A stretch of 5,728 nt of DNA, taken from assembly GCA_029859145.1 (NCBI GenBank), contig JAOUDT010000090.1, positions 1-5,728 on the forward strand. Reading direction: 5' to 3'. The notes beneath the pieces are model-generated. The model saw only the letters and a list, made by a program, of their open reading frames with translations. It was not told the DNA's origin and did no database searches. Each line of letters opens with the position of its first letter. Positions within the stretch are counted from its first letter, which is position 1. This DNA is from Dehalococcoidia bacterium (GTDB lineage: Bacteria > Chloroflexota > Dehalococcoidia > GIF9 > AB-539-J10). Shown piece after piece: positions 1 to 5,586 of the stretch. The position numbers and the translations under genes were made by a program.

Positions 1-1099
1 TGTATACTCAGGCAGAATAAAGGCGGGAGCCCAAGTCTTGAATTCCAGCATAGACAAGAAAGAGAGACTGGGAAAACTGTATGTTATGCATGCCAATCGT
101 CGCGAAGAGATCGACCACACCGACACCGGAAGCATTGTAGCTAGTCTGGGACTTAAGACGACCTCCACAGGCGATACCCTTTGTGAACCTGCACGGCCAG
201 TGCTTCTTGAGGCTATACGATTTGCTGAGCCGGTGCTTTCCATGGCTGTTGAACCCAAAAGCAAAGTTGACCAGGACAAGTTGGATGATTCCCTGGCCAA
301 ACTTACTATGGAGGATCCTACCTTCAAGGTTTACCATGACAAAGAAACTGGTCAGACTCTTATCTCGGGGATGGGTGAACTTCATCTCGAAGTGTTAATG
401 GAGCGCATATTTCGCGAATATGGTATAAGGGTCAATGCCGGTAGGCCCCAGGTCGCCTATAAAGAGACAATTACCATTCCTGTGGAATCTGAAGGGAAAT
501 TTATACGTCAATCTGGTGGCAAAGGCCAGTACGGACACGTTTGGCTCAAAATTGAGCCAGGCGAGCGTAGCAGCGGATTTGCGTTTCGTGACCAGATTCG
601 GGGCACAGCTGTACCAAGGGAATTTGTTCCTGCGGTCGAGGCCGGGGTCAAGTCGGCTTTGCAGAGTGGAGGATTAGCCGGTTACCCTGTGATAGATGCG
701 AAGGTGACTTTGTATGACGGAAGTTTTCATGAAGTTGATTCTTCAGATATGGCTTTCAGGATGGCAGCCTTCATGGCTGTGAGGGATGGGATAGACAAAG
801 CTAAACCTATTATTCTCGAGCCAATTATGGAGGTGGAAATAACAACTCCCAATGAGTTCCTGGGAGATATCATTGGGGATCTGAACTCTCGGAGAGCACA
901 TATCGAAGGCATTGAGAGTCGCGATGAGGTCTCTGCTGTCCGTTGTCTTGTTCCTCTGGCAGAAACATTTGGTTTCGCCGGAGATTTGAGATCAGTCAGT
1001 CAAGGGAGAGCAAGTTACACAATGTGCTTTCATCGCTATGAAGAATTACCTCAGGATTTGGCTGACCAAATTGTAGCTAAAGCAGGAAGAACCAGATGA
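1..1099 (+). CDS. fusA: Elongation factor G, 3' part (C-terminal ~365 residues)
   Basis: EF-G is the cytoplasmic GTPase that drives translocation of tRNA and mRNA on the ribosome. The frame is open from base 2, so the gene enters from outside the window. About 365 of the family's usual ~690-700 residues are present; the GTPase domain and the first part of domain II are missing. Counting from base 2, the end of domain II comes first (VYSG, then MHANRREEID). Domain III ends near GMGELHLE (residues 123-130). Domain IV contains SGGKGQYGHV (171-180) and the tip motif GSFHEVDSSD, whose His (243) matches the decoding-site histidine. Domain V starts near LEPIMEVE (272) and includes GDIIGDLNSRRAHIEG and DLRSVSQGRASYTM. 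An in-frame TTG at 38 is not the start, because EF-G homology runs upstream of it. The TGA stop overlaps the rpsJ start by 4 nt (ATGA). No frameshift or missing block is visible. Confidence 0.97.
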   Translation, partial: VYSGRIKAGAQVLNSSIDKKERLGKLYVMHANRREEIDHTDTGSIVASLGLKTTSTGDTLCEPARPVLLEAIRFAEPVLSMAVEPKSKVDQDKLDDSLAKLTMEDPTFKVYHDKETGQTLISGMGELHLEVLMERIFREYGIRVNAGRPQVAYKETITIPVESEGKFIRQSGGKGQYGHVWLKIEPGERSSGFAFRDQIRGTAVPREFVPAVEAGVKSALQSGGLAGYPVIDAKVTLYDGSFHEVDSSDMAFRMAAFMAVRDGIDKAKPIILEPIMEVEITTPNEFLGDIIGDLNSRRAHIEGIESRDEVSAVRCLVPLAETFGFAGDLRSVSQGRASYTMCFHRYEELPQDLADQIVAKAGRTR

Positions 1100-1404
1100 C
1101 CGAGCAAAAAGTTCGTATCAAAATCAAGAGCTTCGATCATAAGTTGGCTGACCAGGCAGTAAGGCAAATAATAGATGCGGTGGAGCGTACTGGGGCCATC
1201 GTGGTTGGCCCGGTACCTCTACCCACACATATCGAAAAGTTTTGTGTTATTCGTTCACCCAACATAGATAAGGATTCCAGGGAACAGTTTGAAATCAGGA
1301 CTCATAAGAGGATAATTGACGTTTTGCAGCCGAGTTCCAAGACCATAGATGCCCTGAGTCAACTGGACCTGGCATCCGGAGTAGAGATAGATATCAAATT
1401 GTAG
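1096..1404 (+). CDS. rpsJ: 30S ribosomal protein S10 (uS10, NusE)
   Basis: S10 is a 30S head protein that also acts as NusE, pairing with NusB in transcription antitermination. The product has 102 residues, against 103 in E. coli. The family signature is clear: ERTGAIVVGPVPLPT in the first half, then SREQFEIRTHKRIID in the long-loop region, and a C-terminus typical of the family (SGVEIDIKL). The ATG lies inside the end of fusA (ATGA overlap). An AGGA at 1084-1087 sits 8 nt upstream, so both direct initiation and coupling to EF-G translation are possible. In the common bacterial order tuf lies between fusA and rpsJ; here it does not. rplC follows after 8 nt. Confidence 0.98.
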   Translation: MTEQKVRIKIKSFDHKLADQAVRQIIDAVERTGAIVVGPVPLPTHIEKFCVIRSPNIDKDSREQFEIRTHKRIIDVLQPSSKTIDALSQLDLASGVEIDIKL

Positions 1405-1412
1405 TTAGGACC

Positions 1413-2039
1413 ATGTTTCCAGGCATTATCGGTAAGAAAATAGGCATGACGCAACTGTTTCAGGAAAGCGGAGAGACAGTGGCGGTGACGGCTATTCAAG
1501 CTGGGCCTTCTGTGGTAACTCAGGTAAAAAGCCGAGACCAGGACGGCTATAATGCTGTACAGGTGGGGTTTATTGATAACAAGGTGAGGCAATCTCAGCT
1601 TAGCTCTCCGGAGAAAGGACATCTTCGAGACTTGGAGAACGTTCGCTATCTTCGGGAATTCAGGGCTGACGATATTAGCTCGATCAAGCGTGGTGACAAA
1701 GTGGATGTTGGCTTCCTGAAGCAAGGCGACTTGGTGAATGTCATTGGTATTTCCAAGGGTAGAGGTTTCGCCGGCGTTGTCAAGCGGCATCATTTTGCCG
1801 GTGGGCCAAAGACCCATGGCCAGACTGACCGCCATCGCGCCCCCGGTTCAATTGGAGCCACCACTTTCCCCGGGCGAGTTCTGAAGGGAAAACGCATGGC
1901 GGGGCATATGGGAAATAGCAGAGTAACAGCGCGTAACCTCGAGGTCGTTCAGGCTGACCCGGAGCACAATTTGCTTTTGGTGAAGGGTGCAGTGCCTGGA
2001 GCCAATGGAGGGCTGTTAATGATTGAGAAGGTAAGGTAG
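1413..2039 (+). CDS. rplC: 50S ribosomal protein L3 (uL3)
   Basis: L3 is an early-assembling 50S protein whose long loop reaches toward the peptidyl-transferase centre. The product has 208 residues, close to the usual ~205-215. The N-terminus (MFPGIIGKKIGMTQLF) is the standard L3 opening and fixes the ATG. The L3 signature occupies roughly residues 102-125 (NVIGISKGRGFAGVVKR). It is followed by the central loop HRAPGSIGATTFPG, then KGKRMAGHMGN and NLLLVKGAVPG. The E. coli glutamine methylated by PrmB (GSIGQNQTPG) is replaced by Ala at residue 149, so that modification cannot occur at this position. The only Shine-Dalgarno-like bases before the ATG (AGGA, 1407-1410) lie just 2 nt upstream, which is too close to be ideal. 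Coupling to rpsJ, 8 nt upstream, is the likelier route of initiation. Confidence 0.98.
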   Translation: MFPGIIGKKIGMTQLFQESGETVAVTAIQAGPSVVTQVKSRDQDGYNAVQVGFIDNKVRQSQLSSPEKGHLRDLENVRYLREFRADDISSIKRGDKVDVGFLKQGDLVNVIGISKGRGFAGVVKRHHFAGGPKTHGQTDRHRAPGSIGATTFPGRVLKGKRMAGHMGNSRVTARNLEVVQADPEHNLLLVKGAVPGANGGLLMIEKVR

Positions 2040-2045
2040 CAGGAA

Positions 2046-2669
2046 GTGAAAGCGCCAGTTTATGGCTTAGACGGTGAAATCGTTGAGCAAATAGAGCTTA
2101 GCGAAGTGATTTTTGCTATCCCCTTTAATGGGGCTGTAGTGCACCAGGCGATGGTCAGACAGTTGGCGAATGAGCGGCAGGGTACTGCGTCTGCCAAGAC
2201 CAGGGGGGAAGTCAGTGGGAGCACAAGAAAACTCTATGCGCAAAAGCATACTGGAAGAGCGCGCAGAGGGGACATAAAGTCGCCTCTTCTGAGGGGGGGC
2301 GGTGTCGTTTTTGGCCCTAAGCCACGCTCATACCGCCAATCGATGCCCAAAAAAATGAGAAAATTGGCTCTGAAATGTCTCCTCTCCGCCAAAATCAGAG
2401 AAGGAAATATGAAACTGGTGCAAGAGCTTGATTTCAAGGAGCCAAAGACAAAAGACATGGTGAATGTTCTGTCGTCGCTGGACATCGATTCTTCTGCTTT
2501 GATTGTCACTGCTCAGTCCGCACCCAATGTGACGAAATCAGCGGCTAATCTGACTGAAGTGAAGGTAGTGCCTTCGGCTCTGATTAATGTGCTGGATTTG
2601 CTTTCCTATGAAATGTTGGTAGCTACGGTGCCGGCGGTACGTAACATCGAAGAGATTTGGGGTAAGTAA
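2046..2669 (+). CDS. rplD: 50S ribosomal protein L4 (uL4), GTG start
   Basis: L4 binds 23S rRNA and sends an extended loop to the constriction of the peptide exit tunnel. In E. coli it also represses its own operon. The product has 207 residues, the usual length. GTG at 2046 is chosen because the resulting N-terminus (KAPVYGLDGEIVEQIELSE) matches the family from its first residues. An AAGG at 2033-2036 lies 9 nt upstream, inside the end of rplC. The loop reads LYAQKHTGRARRGDIKSPL (around residues 63-81), followed by RGGGVVFGPKPRSY and PKKMRKLALK. The C-terminus (VLDLLSYEMLVATVPAV) is typical. The loop has KHTG where E. coli and pneumococcus have KGTG; Thermus, from memory, also has KHTG. The gene is 6 nt after rplC and 1 nt before rplW. 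Confidence 0.97.
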   Translation: MKAPVYGLDGEIVEQIELSEVIFAIPFNGAVVHQAMVRQLANERQGTASAKTRGEVSGSTRKLYAQKHTGRARRGDIKSPLLRGGGVVFGPKPRSYRQSMPKKMRKLALKCLLSAKIREGNMKLVQELDFKEPKTKDMVNVLSSLDIDSSALIVTAQSAPNVTKSAANLTEVKVVPSALINVLDLLSYEMLVATVPAVRNIEEIWGK

Positions 2670-2670
2670 A

Positions 2671-2955
2671 TTGCATATTTATGAAGTTTTGCGGCGTCCT
2701 TTGATTACGGAGAAGGCTACTTCTCTTAAAGAGAAAGACAAATATGCCTTTGAGGTGGGGAGCAAGGCTACCGAGTCTCAGATCAAGGAGGCAGTGGAAA
2801 AAGCTTTCAAGGTAAAGGTAAGCAAAGTAAATGTGATGACGGTACCTGGCAAAACAAGAAGATTTGGCCGGAGACAAGTAACTGGTTCAGCTTGGAAGAA
2901 GGCAATAGTCACCTTGGAACCGGGCCACAAAATTACTTTCTTTGAGGGTGTCTAA
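2671..2955 (+). CDS. rplW: 50S ribosomal protein L23 (uL23), TTG start
   Basis: L23 sits at the rim of the exit tunnel and is the docking site for trigger factor and a contact for SRP. The product has 94 residues, within the usual 92-100. TTG at 2671 gives HIYEVLRRPLITEK directly after the start, the standard L23 N-terminus. No in-frame ATG occurs until deep inside the protein. A GGGGT at 2659-2663 sits 7 nt upstream. Glu14 of ITEK aligns with E. coli Glu18, the trigger-factor contact. The C-terminal signature KKAIVTLEPGHKITFF is intact, as is the preceding basic loop (PGKTRRFGRRQ). Only one base separates it from rplD, and its TAA stop shares one base with the ATG of the small gene that follows. 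Confidence 0.97.
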   Translation: MHIYEVLRRPLITEKATSLKEKDKYAFEVGSKATESQIKEAVEKAFKVKVSKVNVMTVPGKTRRFGRRQVTGSAWKKAIVTLEPGHKITFFEGV

Positions 2956-3050
2956 TGGGTTCAGTTACCAAGTGGAGAAGAAAGAAAATGTCCAAGCACC
3001 AGCATAAGAAGCTTCTTAAGAAGACTCGCTGGCAGAGGACTCACAAATAA
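2955..3050 (+). CDS. Small basic ribosomal protein, bS22/mS38 (AURKAIP1/COX24) family
   Basis: This 31-codon ORF fills the space between rplW and rplB. The peptide starts MGSVTKWRRKKMSKH and continues with HKKLLKKTRWQR. It has 13 Lys/Arg and 3 His in 31 residues and no acidic residue. From memory, actinobacterial bS22 begins MGSV, then KRRKRM and RKLLRRTR. The C-terminal domain of human AURKAIP1 (mS38) reads RRRKM, then YRKLVKKTR. The pattern V-x-K-x-R-R-x-K/R-M with a following KLLKKTR-like block is shared by all three, which is strong for so short a protein. Family members are helical small-subunit proteins near the decoding side of the 30S or mitoribosome; a matching role here is inferred. 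The ATG overlaps the rplW stop by one base (TAATG), with GAGG at 2944-2947 placed 7 nt upstream. rplB begins 10 nt after its TAA. It is too short for many gene finders. Confidence 0.88.
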   Translation: MGSVTKWRRKKMSKHQHKKLLKKTRWQRTHK

Positions 3051-3060
3051 GGAGTGTTTC

Positions 3061-3900
3061 GTGGGATTAAAGACTTATAAGCCAACTTCTCCGGGCCGGA
3101 GATCCATGTCTGGTGCTGCTTTTGAAGAGCTAACCGGAGTAGCCCCCGAGAAATCCTTGCTGGTTCCGCTGAAAAAGAAGGCAGGGCGTAATAGCCGGGG
3201 GGTGATAACTGTGCGTCATCGTGGTGGCGGCAGTAAACGCAAACTTCGCCTCATCGATTTCAAAAGGGACAAGATTGCCGTTCCGGGAAGAATAGCTTCT
3301 ATTGAATATGACCCTAACAGGGCAGCTCGGATCGCTTTAGTTCATTATGCTGATGGAGAGAAGCGTTATATACTCGCTCCTCTGGACATTAAGTTAGGTG
3401 ACACTATACAGGCAGGCCAGGATGTTGATGTAAAGCCTGGGAATGCTCTGCCATTGGAGTACATTCCTGTGGGAACCCCAGTACATAATGTTGAGTTTGA
3501 GCCAGGCAAAGGGGGAAAGCTTGTGCATAGCGCGGGGAATTCTGCCCAAATCATAAGCAAGGAGGGTCGGTATGTAGTGCTTAGACTTCCTTCCGGTGAA
3601 CTGCGTAAGTTTCATCAAAGGTGCTGGGCTACGGTTGGTCAGATAGGGAACGTTGAGCACGAAAACATAATAATAGGCAAAGCTGGAAGGTCAAGATGGT
3701 CAGGTTGGCGGCCTACGGTCAGAGGTTCTGCTATGACTCCCCGTGACCACCCGCATGGGGGTGGGGAGGGCAGAGCTAAGCGAGGAATGCCTCCGAAGAC
3801 TCCGTGGGGGAAGCCAGCTTTGGGAGCTAAGACACGTCGCCGTAAAACATCGGATAAGATGATCCTTAAGCGGAGGAAACAAAATGTCACGATCGCTTAG
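3061..3900 (+). CDS. rplB: 50S ribosomal protein L2 (uL2), GTG start
   Basis: L2 is a primary 23S rRNA-binding protein needed for subunit association and peptidyl-transferase function. The product has 279 residues, slightly above the usual 273-277. The GTG start gives GLKTYKPTSPGRRSMSG, the standard N-terminus, and a GGAG at 3051-3054 lies 6 nt upstream. RNA-binding elements are present: RHRGGGSKRKLRLIDFKR in the N-terminal half, then GEKRYILAP and GRSRWSGWRPTVRG. The essential Asp-His of E. coli (D228/H229) is kept as Asp229-His230 in RDHPHGGGEGR. The L2 signature normally has Asn in the preceding AMNP; here residue 226 is Thr (AMTP). The last five codons run over the start of rpsS (17-nt overlap), adding NVTIA after the basic tail. 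Confidence 0.98.
   Translation: MGLKTYKPTSPGRRSMSGAAFEELTGVAPEKSLLVPLKKKAGRNSRGVITVRHRGGGSKRKLRLIDFKRDKIAVPGRIASIEYDPNRAARIALVHYADGEKRYILAPLDIKLGDTIQAGQDVDVKPGNALPLEYIPVGTPVHNVEFEPGKGGKLVHSAGNSAQIISKEGRYVVLRLPSGELRKFHQRCWATVGQIGNVEHENIIIGKAGRSRWSGWRPTVRGSAMTPRDHPHGGGEGRAKRGMPPKTPWGKPALGAKTRRRKTSDKMILKRRKQNVTIA
3872..3876 (+). promoter_or_regulatory. Shine-Dalgarno for rpsS inside rplB
   Basis: GGAGG lies 7 nt before the rpsS ATG at 3884 and is read as Arg-Arg codons of the L2 tail. It fixes the start of rpsS within rplB and supports the 17-nt overlap. Confidence 0.8.
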
Positions 3901-4183
3901 AAAAGGGCCTTTTTGTGACCCTAAACTGGTTAAGAGAATAGAGGCGCTCAATAGTTCTGGCGAGAAAACGGTGCTAAAGACATGGTCTCGTGCCTCTACT
4001 ATTTTGCCCCAGATGATAGGTCACACTATCGCAGTGCACAATGGAAAGAAACATGTGCCCATTTTCATCACTGAAAATATGGTGGGGCATAAACTCGGAG
4101 AGTTTGCGTCTACCAGGACATTCAGGGGCCATGTCACCAAAGCCAAAGTAACTGAACAGGCGGTGAAACAACCAGTGCAATGA
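3884..4183 (+). CDS. rpsS: 30S ribosomal protein S19 (uS19)
   Basis: S19 is a 30S head protein that forms a complex with S13 and contacts the A-site side and the intersubunit bridges. The product has 99 residues, a little longer than the E. coli 92. The N-terminus MSRSLRKGPFCDPKLVKRI is diagnostic, and the S19 signature (NGKKHVPIFITENMVGHKL, then GEFASTRTF) is complete, followed by RGHVTKAK. The extra length is a C-terminal tail after the conserved core (roughly EQAVKQPVQ). The ATG lies inside the end of rplB and is preceded by a strong GGAGG. The TGA stop overlaps the rplV start by 4 nt (ATGA). Confidence 0.98.
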   Translation: MSRSLRKGPFCDPKLVKRIEALNSSGEKTVLKTWSRASTILPQMIGHTIAVHNGKKHVPIFITENMVGHKLGEFASTRTFRGHVTKAKVTEQAVKQPVQ

Positions 4184-4518
4184 AGGTAAAAGCAGTAGCT
4201 AACGACGTCGGCATTTCGCCTCAGAAAGTTCGTTTAGTGGTGAATATGATTAGAGGCAAGAGAGTTGATGAGGCTTTGACTATCCTTAGATTTATGCCTA
4301 CCCCTACAGCCAAGGCGGTCGCTAAGGTAATCAAATCAGCAGTAGCCAATGCTGAAAACAACTTTCAAATGTCGCCTGCTGAGCTTAGAATTACTGATAT
4401 ATTTGCTGATAAAGGGCATACTTTGAAAAGATTTCGCCCTCAGTCGAGGGGAAGAATTAGTCCTATCTTGAAACGGTCTAGCAATATTACAGTACTCGTT
4501 ACTGAAGAGGAGGAATAG
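4180..4518 (+). CDS. rplV: 50S ribosomal protein L22 (uL22)
   Basis: L22 binds all domains of 23S rRNA and sends a beta-hairpin along the exit tunnel, where with L4 it forms the constriction and macrolide-resistance hot spot. The product has 112 residues, the usual ~110-115. SPQKVRLVVNMIRGKRVDEAL is reduced here to its key parts: SPQKVRLV near residues 13-20 and IRGKRVDEAL after it. KSAVANAENN is also present. The hairpin region reads LKRFRPQSRGRISPILK. The usual form is RPRARGRAD or MPRAKGRAD, so Arg and Ala are replaced by Gln88 and Ser89. No convincing Shine-Dalgarno lies close before the ATG, which overlaps the rpsS stop (ATGA), so translational coupling is likely. Confidence 0.98.
   Translation: MKVKAVANDVGISPQKVRLVVNMIRGKRVDEALTILRFMPTPTAKAVAKVIKSAVANAENNFQMSPAELRITDIFADKGHTLKRFRPQSRGRISPILKRSSNITVLVTEEEE
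4507..4514 (+). promoter_or_regulatory. Strong Shine-Dalgarno deciding the rpsC TTG start
   Basis: GAGGAGGA lies 6 nt before TTG 4521 and encodes the Glu-rich end of L22. Its spacing supports TTG as the rpsC start even though the codon is weak. Confidence 0.82.
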
Positions 4519-4520
4519 TT

Positions 4521-5201
4521 TTGGGACAAAAAGTTCATCCTTATGGCTTCAGACTAGGTGTTAATCAAGATTGGCGAACCAGGTGGTATGCTGAAAAGAA
4601 CTACACCCGGTTTCTGTTGGATGATTTGAAGCTACGTAGAGTCGTGGAACAGAGATGTGTGGGAGGCGCTGTCGCTCGAGTGGAAATTGAACGTCCGGGC
4701 GACGAAACACATTTGACTCTTTACTCGGCTCGTCCTGGCATCTTGATTGGTCGTGGGGGACAAAATGTGGAAATATTGAAGTCAGACCTGGAAAAGGTGA
4801 GTGGAGATAAGATTAGGTTGACCGTTAGAGAAGTTGAGCATCCCGAGCTCGAAGCTCTTTTGGTGGCTCGAAGCATAGCTGAGCGGCTTGAAGAAAGAAT
4901 TCCTTTCAGGCGGGCCATGAGACAAGCAGCCTTCCGGACTCTGCAATCTGGTGCCAAGGGAATAAAGATAAAGTGCAGCGGAAGACTCGGTGGGCTTGAA
5001 ATTGCCAGAAGCGAGACTCTCCGCCAAGGTCAGATGCCATTGCATAAGTTACGCGCCAATATTGATTATGGTCTTGTTGAAGCTCATACCGTAATGGGGC
5101 GTATTGGGGTTAAAGTGTGGATTTATAAGGGCGATATTATCCCTGAAATGAAGGAGAAAAATGCTACAGCCGAAACGGGTGAAGTACCGCAAGGTACATA
5201 A
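4521..5201 (+). CDS. rpsC: 30S ribosomal protein S3 (uS3), TTG start
   Basis: S3 lies at the mRNA entry channel of the 30S and takes part in mRNA unwinding. The product has 226 residues, within the usual 210-240. TTG at 4521 yields GQKVHPYGFRLGV immediately after the start, the universal S3 opening. The type-2 KH domain carries its GxxG loop as GRGG at residues 77-80. The helicase-site residues (E. coli R131, R132, K135) correspond to FRRAMR at residues 129-134, with Lys replaced by Arg. The C-terminal domain shows SGRLGGLEIARSE, then PLHKLRANIDYG and VMGRIGVKVWIYKG. The last 13 residues (NATAETGEVPQGT) lie within a 41-nt overlap with rplP and are probably an unstructured tail. The gene is 2 nt after rplV. 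Confidence 0.98.
   Translation: MGQKVHPYGFRLGVNQDWRTRWYAEKNYTRFLLDDLKLRRVVEQRCVGGAVARVEIERPGDETHLTLYSARPGILIGRGGQNVEILKSDLEKVSGDKIRLTVREVEHPELEALLVARSIAERLEERIPFRRAMRQAAFRTLQSGAKGIKIKCSGRLGGLEIARSETLRQGQMPLHKLRANIDYGLVEAHTVMGRIGVKVWIYKGDIIPEMKEKNATAETGEVPQGT
5152..5156 (+). promoter_or_regulatory. Shine-Dalgarno for rplP inside rpsC
   Basis: AGGAG lies 4 nt before the rplP ATG at 5161 and within the S3 tail codons. It supports the rplP start at 5161 and therefore the long rpsC/rplP overlap. Confidence 0.72.
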
Positions 5202-5586
5202 AGGGAGACGAAAAGGCAGTGCCCAGAGCGGGGATACCATTGTTTTTGGTGATTTCGGCATGAGGGCTGAGGAATCCGCGTGGGTAACGGCGCGACAAAT
5301 TGAGGCAAGCCGTCGCGTGTTTGTCCGTCACTTGCATCGCGGTGGTAAGCTCTGGATACGGGTTTTCCCTGACAAAGCCGTGACAAAGAAACCTGCGGAG
5401 ACCAGGATGGGTGGTGGGAAAGGCGCTCCGGATCAATGGGTAGCGGTGGTCAAAAGGGGCAGAATCTTGTTTGAATTGGCTGATGTAAAGGAGGATGTGG
5501 CTTCTGAGGCAGCCCGTCTTGCCTCTCATAAGCTTCCCATAGCTACTAGTTTTGTCAGGAAAGAGAGGCAGAGAATTGAAAGCTAG
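5161..5586 (+). CDS. rplP: 50S ribosomal protein L16 (uL16)
   Basis: L16 is a late-assembling 50S protein that organises the A-site side of the central protuberance region and contacts tRNA. The product has 141 residues, against ~136-145 in the family. The N-terminus MLQPKRVKYRKVHKGRRKG is the standard form and requires the ATG at 5161, inside rpsC. Both family signatures are intact: GGKLWIRVFPDKAVTKKPAE and RMGGGKGAPDQW. WVAVVKRGRILFEL and ASHKLPIATSFV follow as expected. The gene overlaps rpsC by 41 nt at its start and rpmC by 11 nt at its end. The overlapping ends add a short SerGluIle-type tail (RQRIES) to L16. Confidence 0.98.
   Translation: MLQPKRVKYRKVHKGRRKGSAQSGDTIVFGDFGMRAEESAWVTARQIEASRRVFVRHLHRGGKLWIRVFPDKAVTKKPAETRMGGGKGAPDQWVAVVKRGRILFELADVKEDVASEAARLASHKLPIATSFVRKERQRIES

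Noticed and set aside
38..40. TTG as the start of the EF-G reading frame
   Set aside because: EF-G homology (VYSG and following) continues upstream to base 2 with no stop, so the gene is simply cut by the window edge.
8..385. 125-codon open frame on the minus strand at the window start
   Set aside because: It lies entirely opposite EF-G domains II and III, which are well conserved. Nothing suggests a real gene.
1359..1835. 158-codon open frame on the minus strand across rplC
   Set aside because: It is fully antisense to rpsJ and rplC, which are certain. The translation shows no family resemblance and no ribosome-binding context, so it is a shadow frame.
2956..3060. The rplW-rplB interval as an intergenic regulatory region or small RNA
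   Set aside because: A conserved-looking coding frame fills nearly all of it, with one-base coupling to rplW. No hairpin terminator or promoter-like pattern was apparent.
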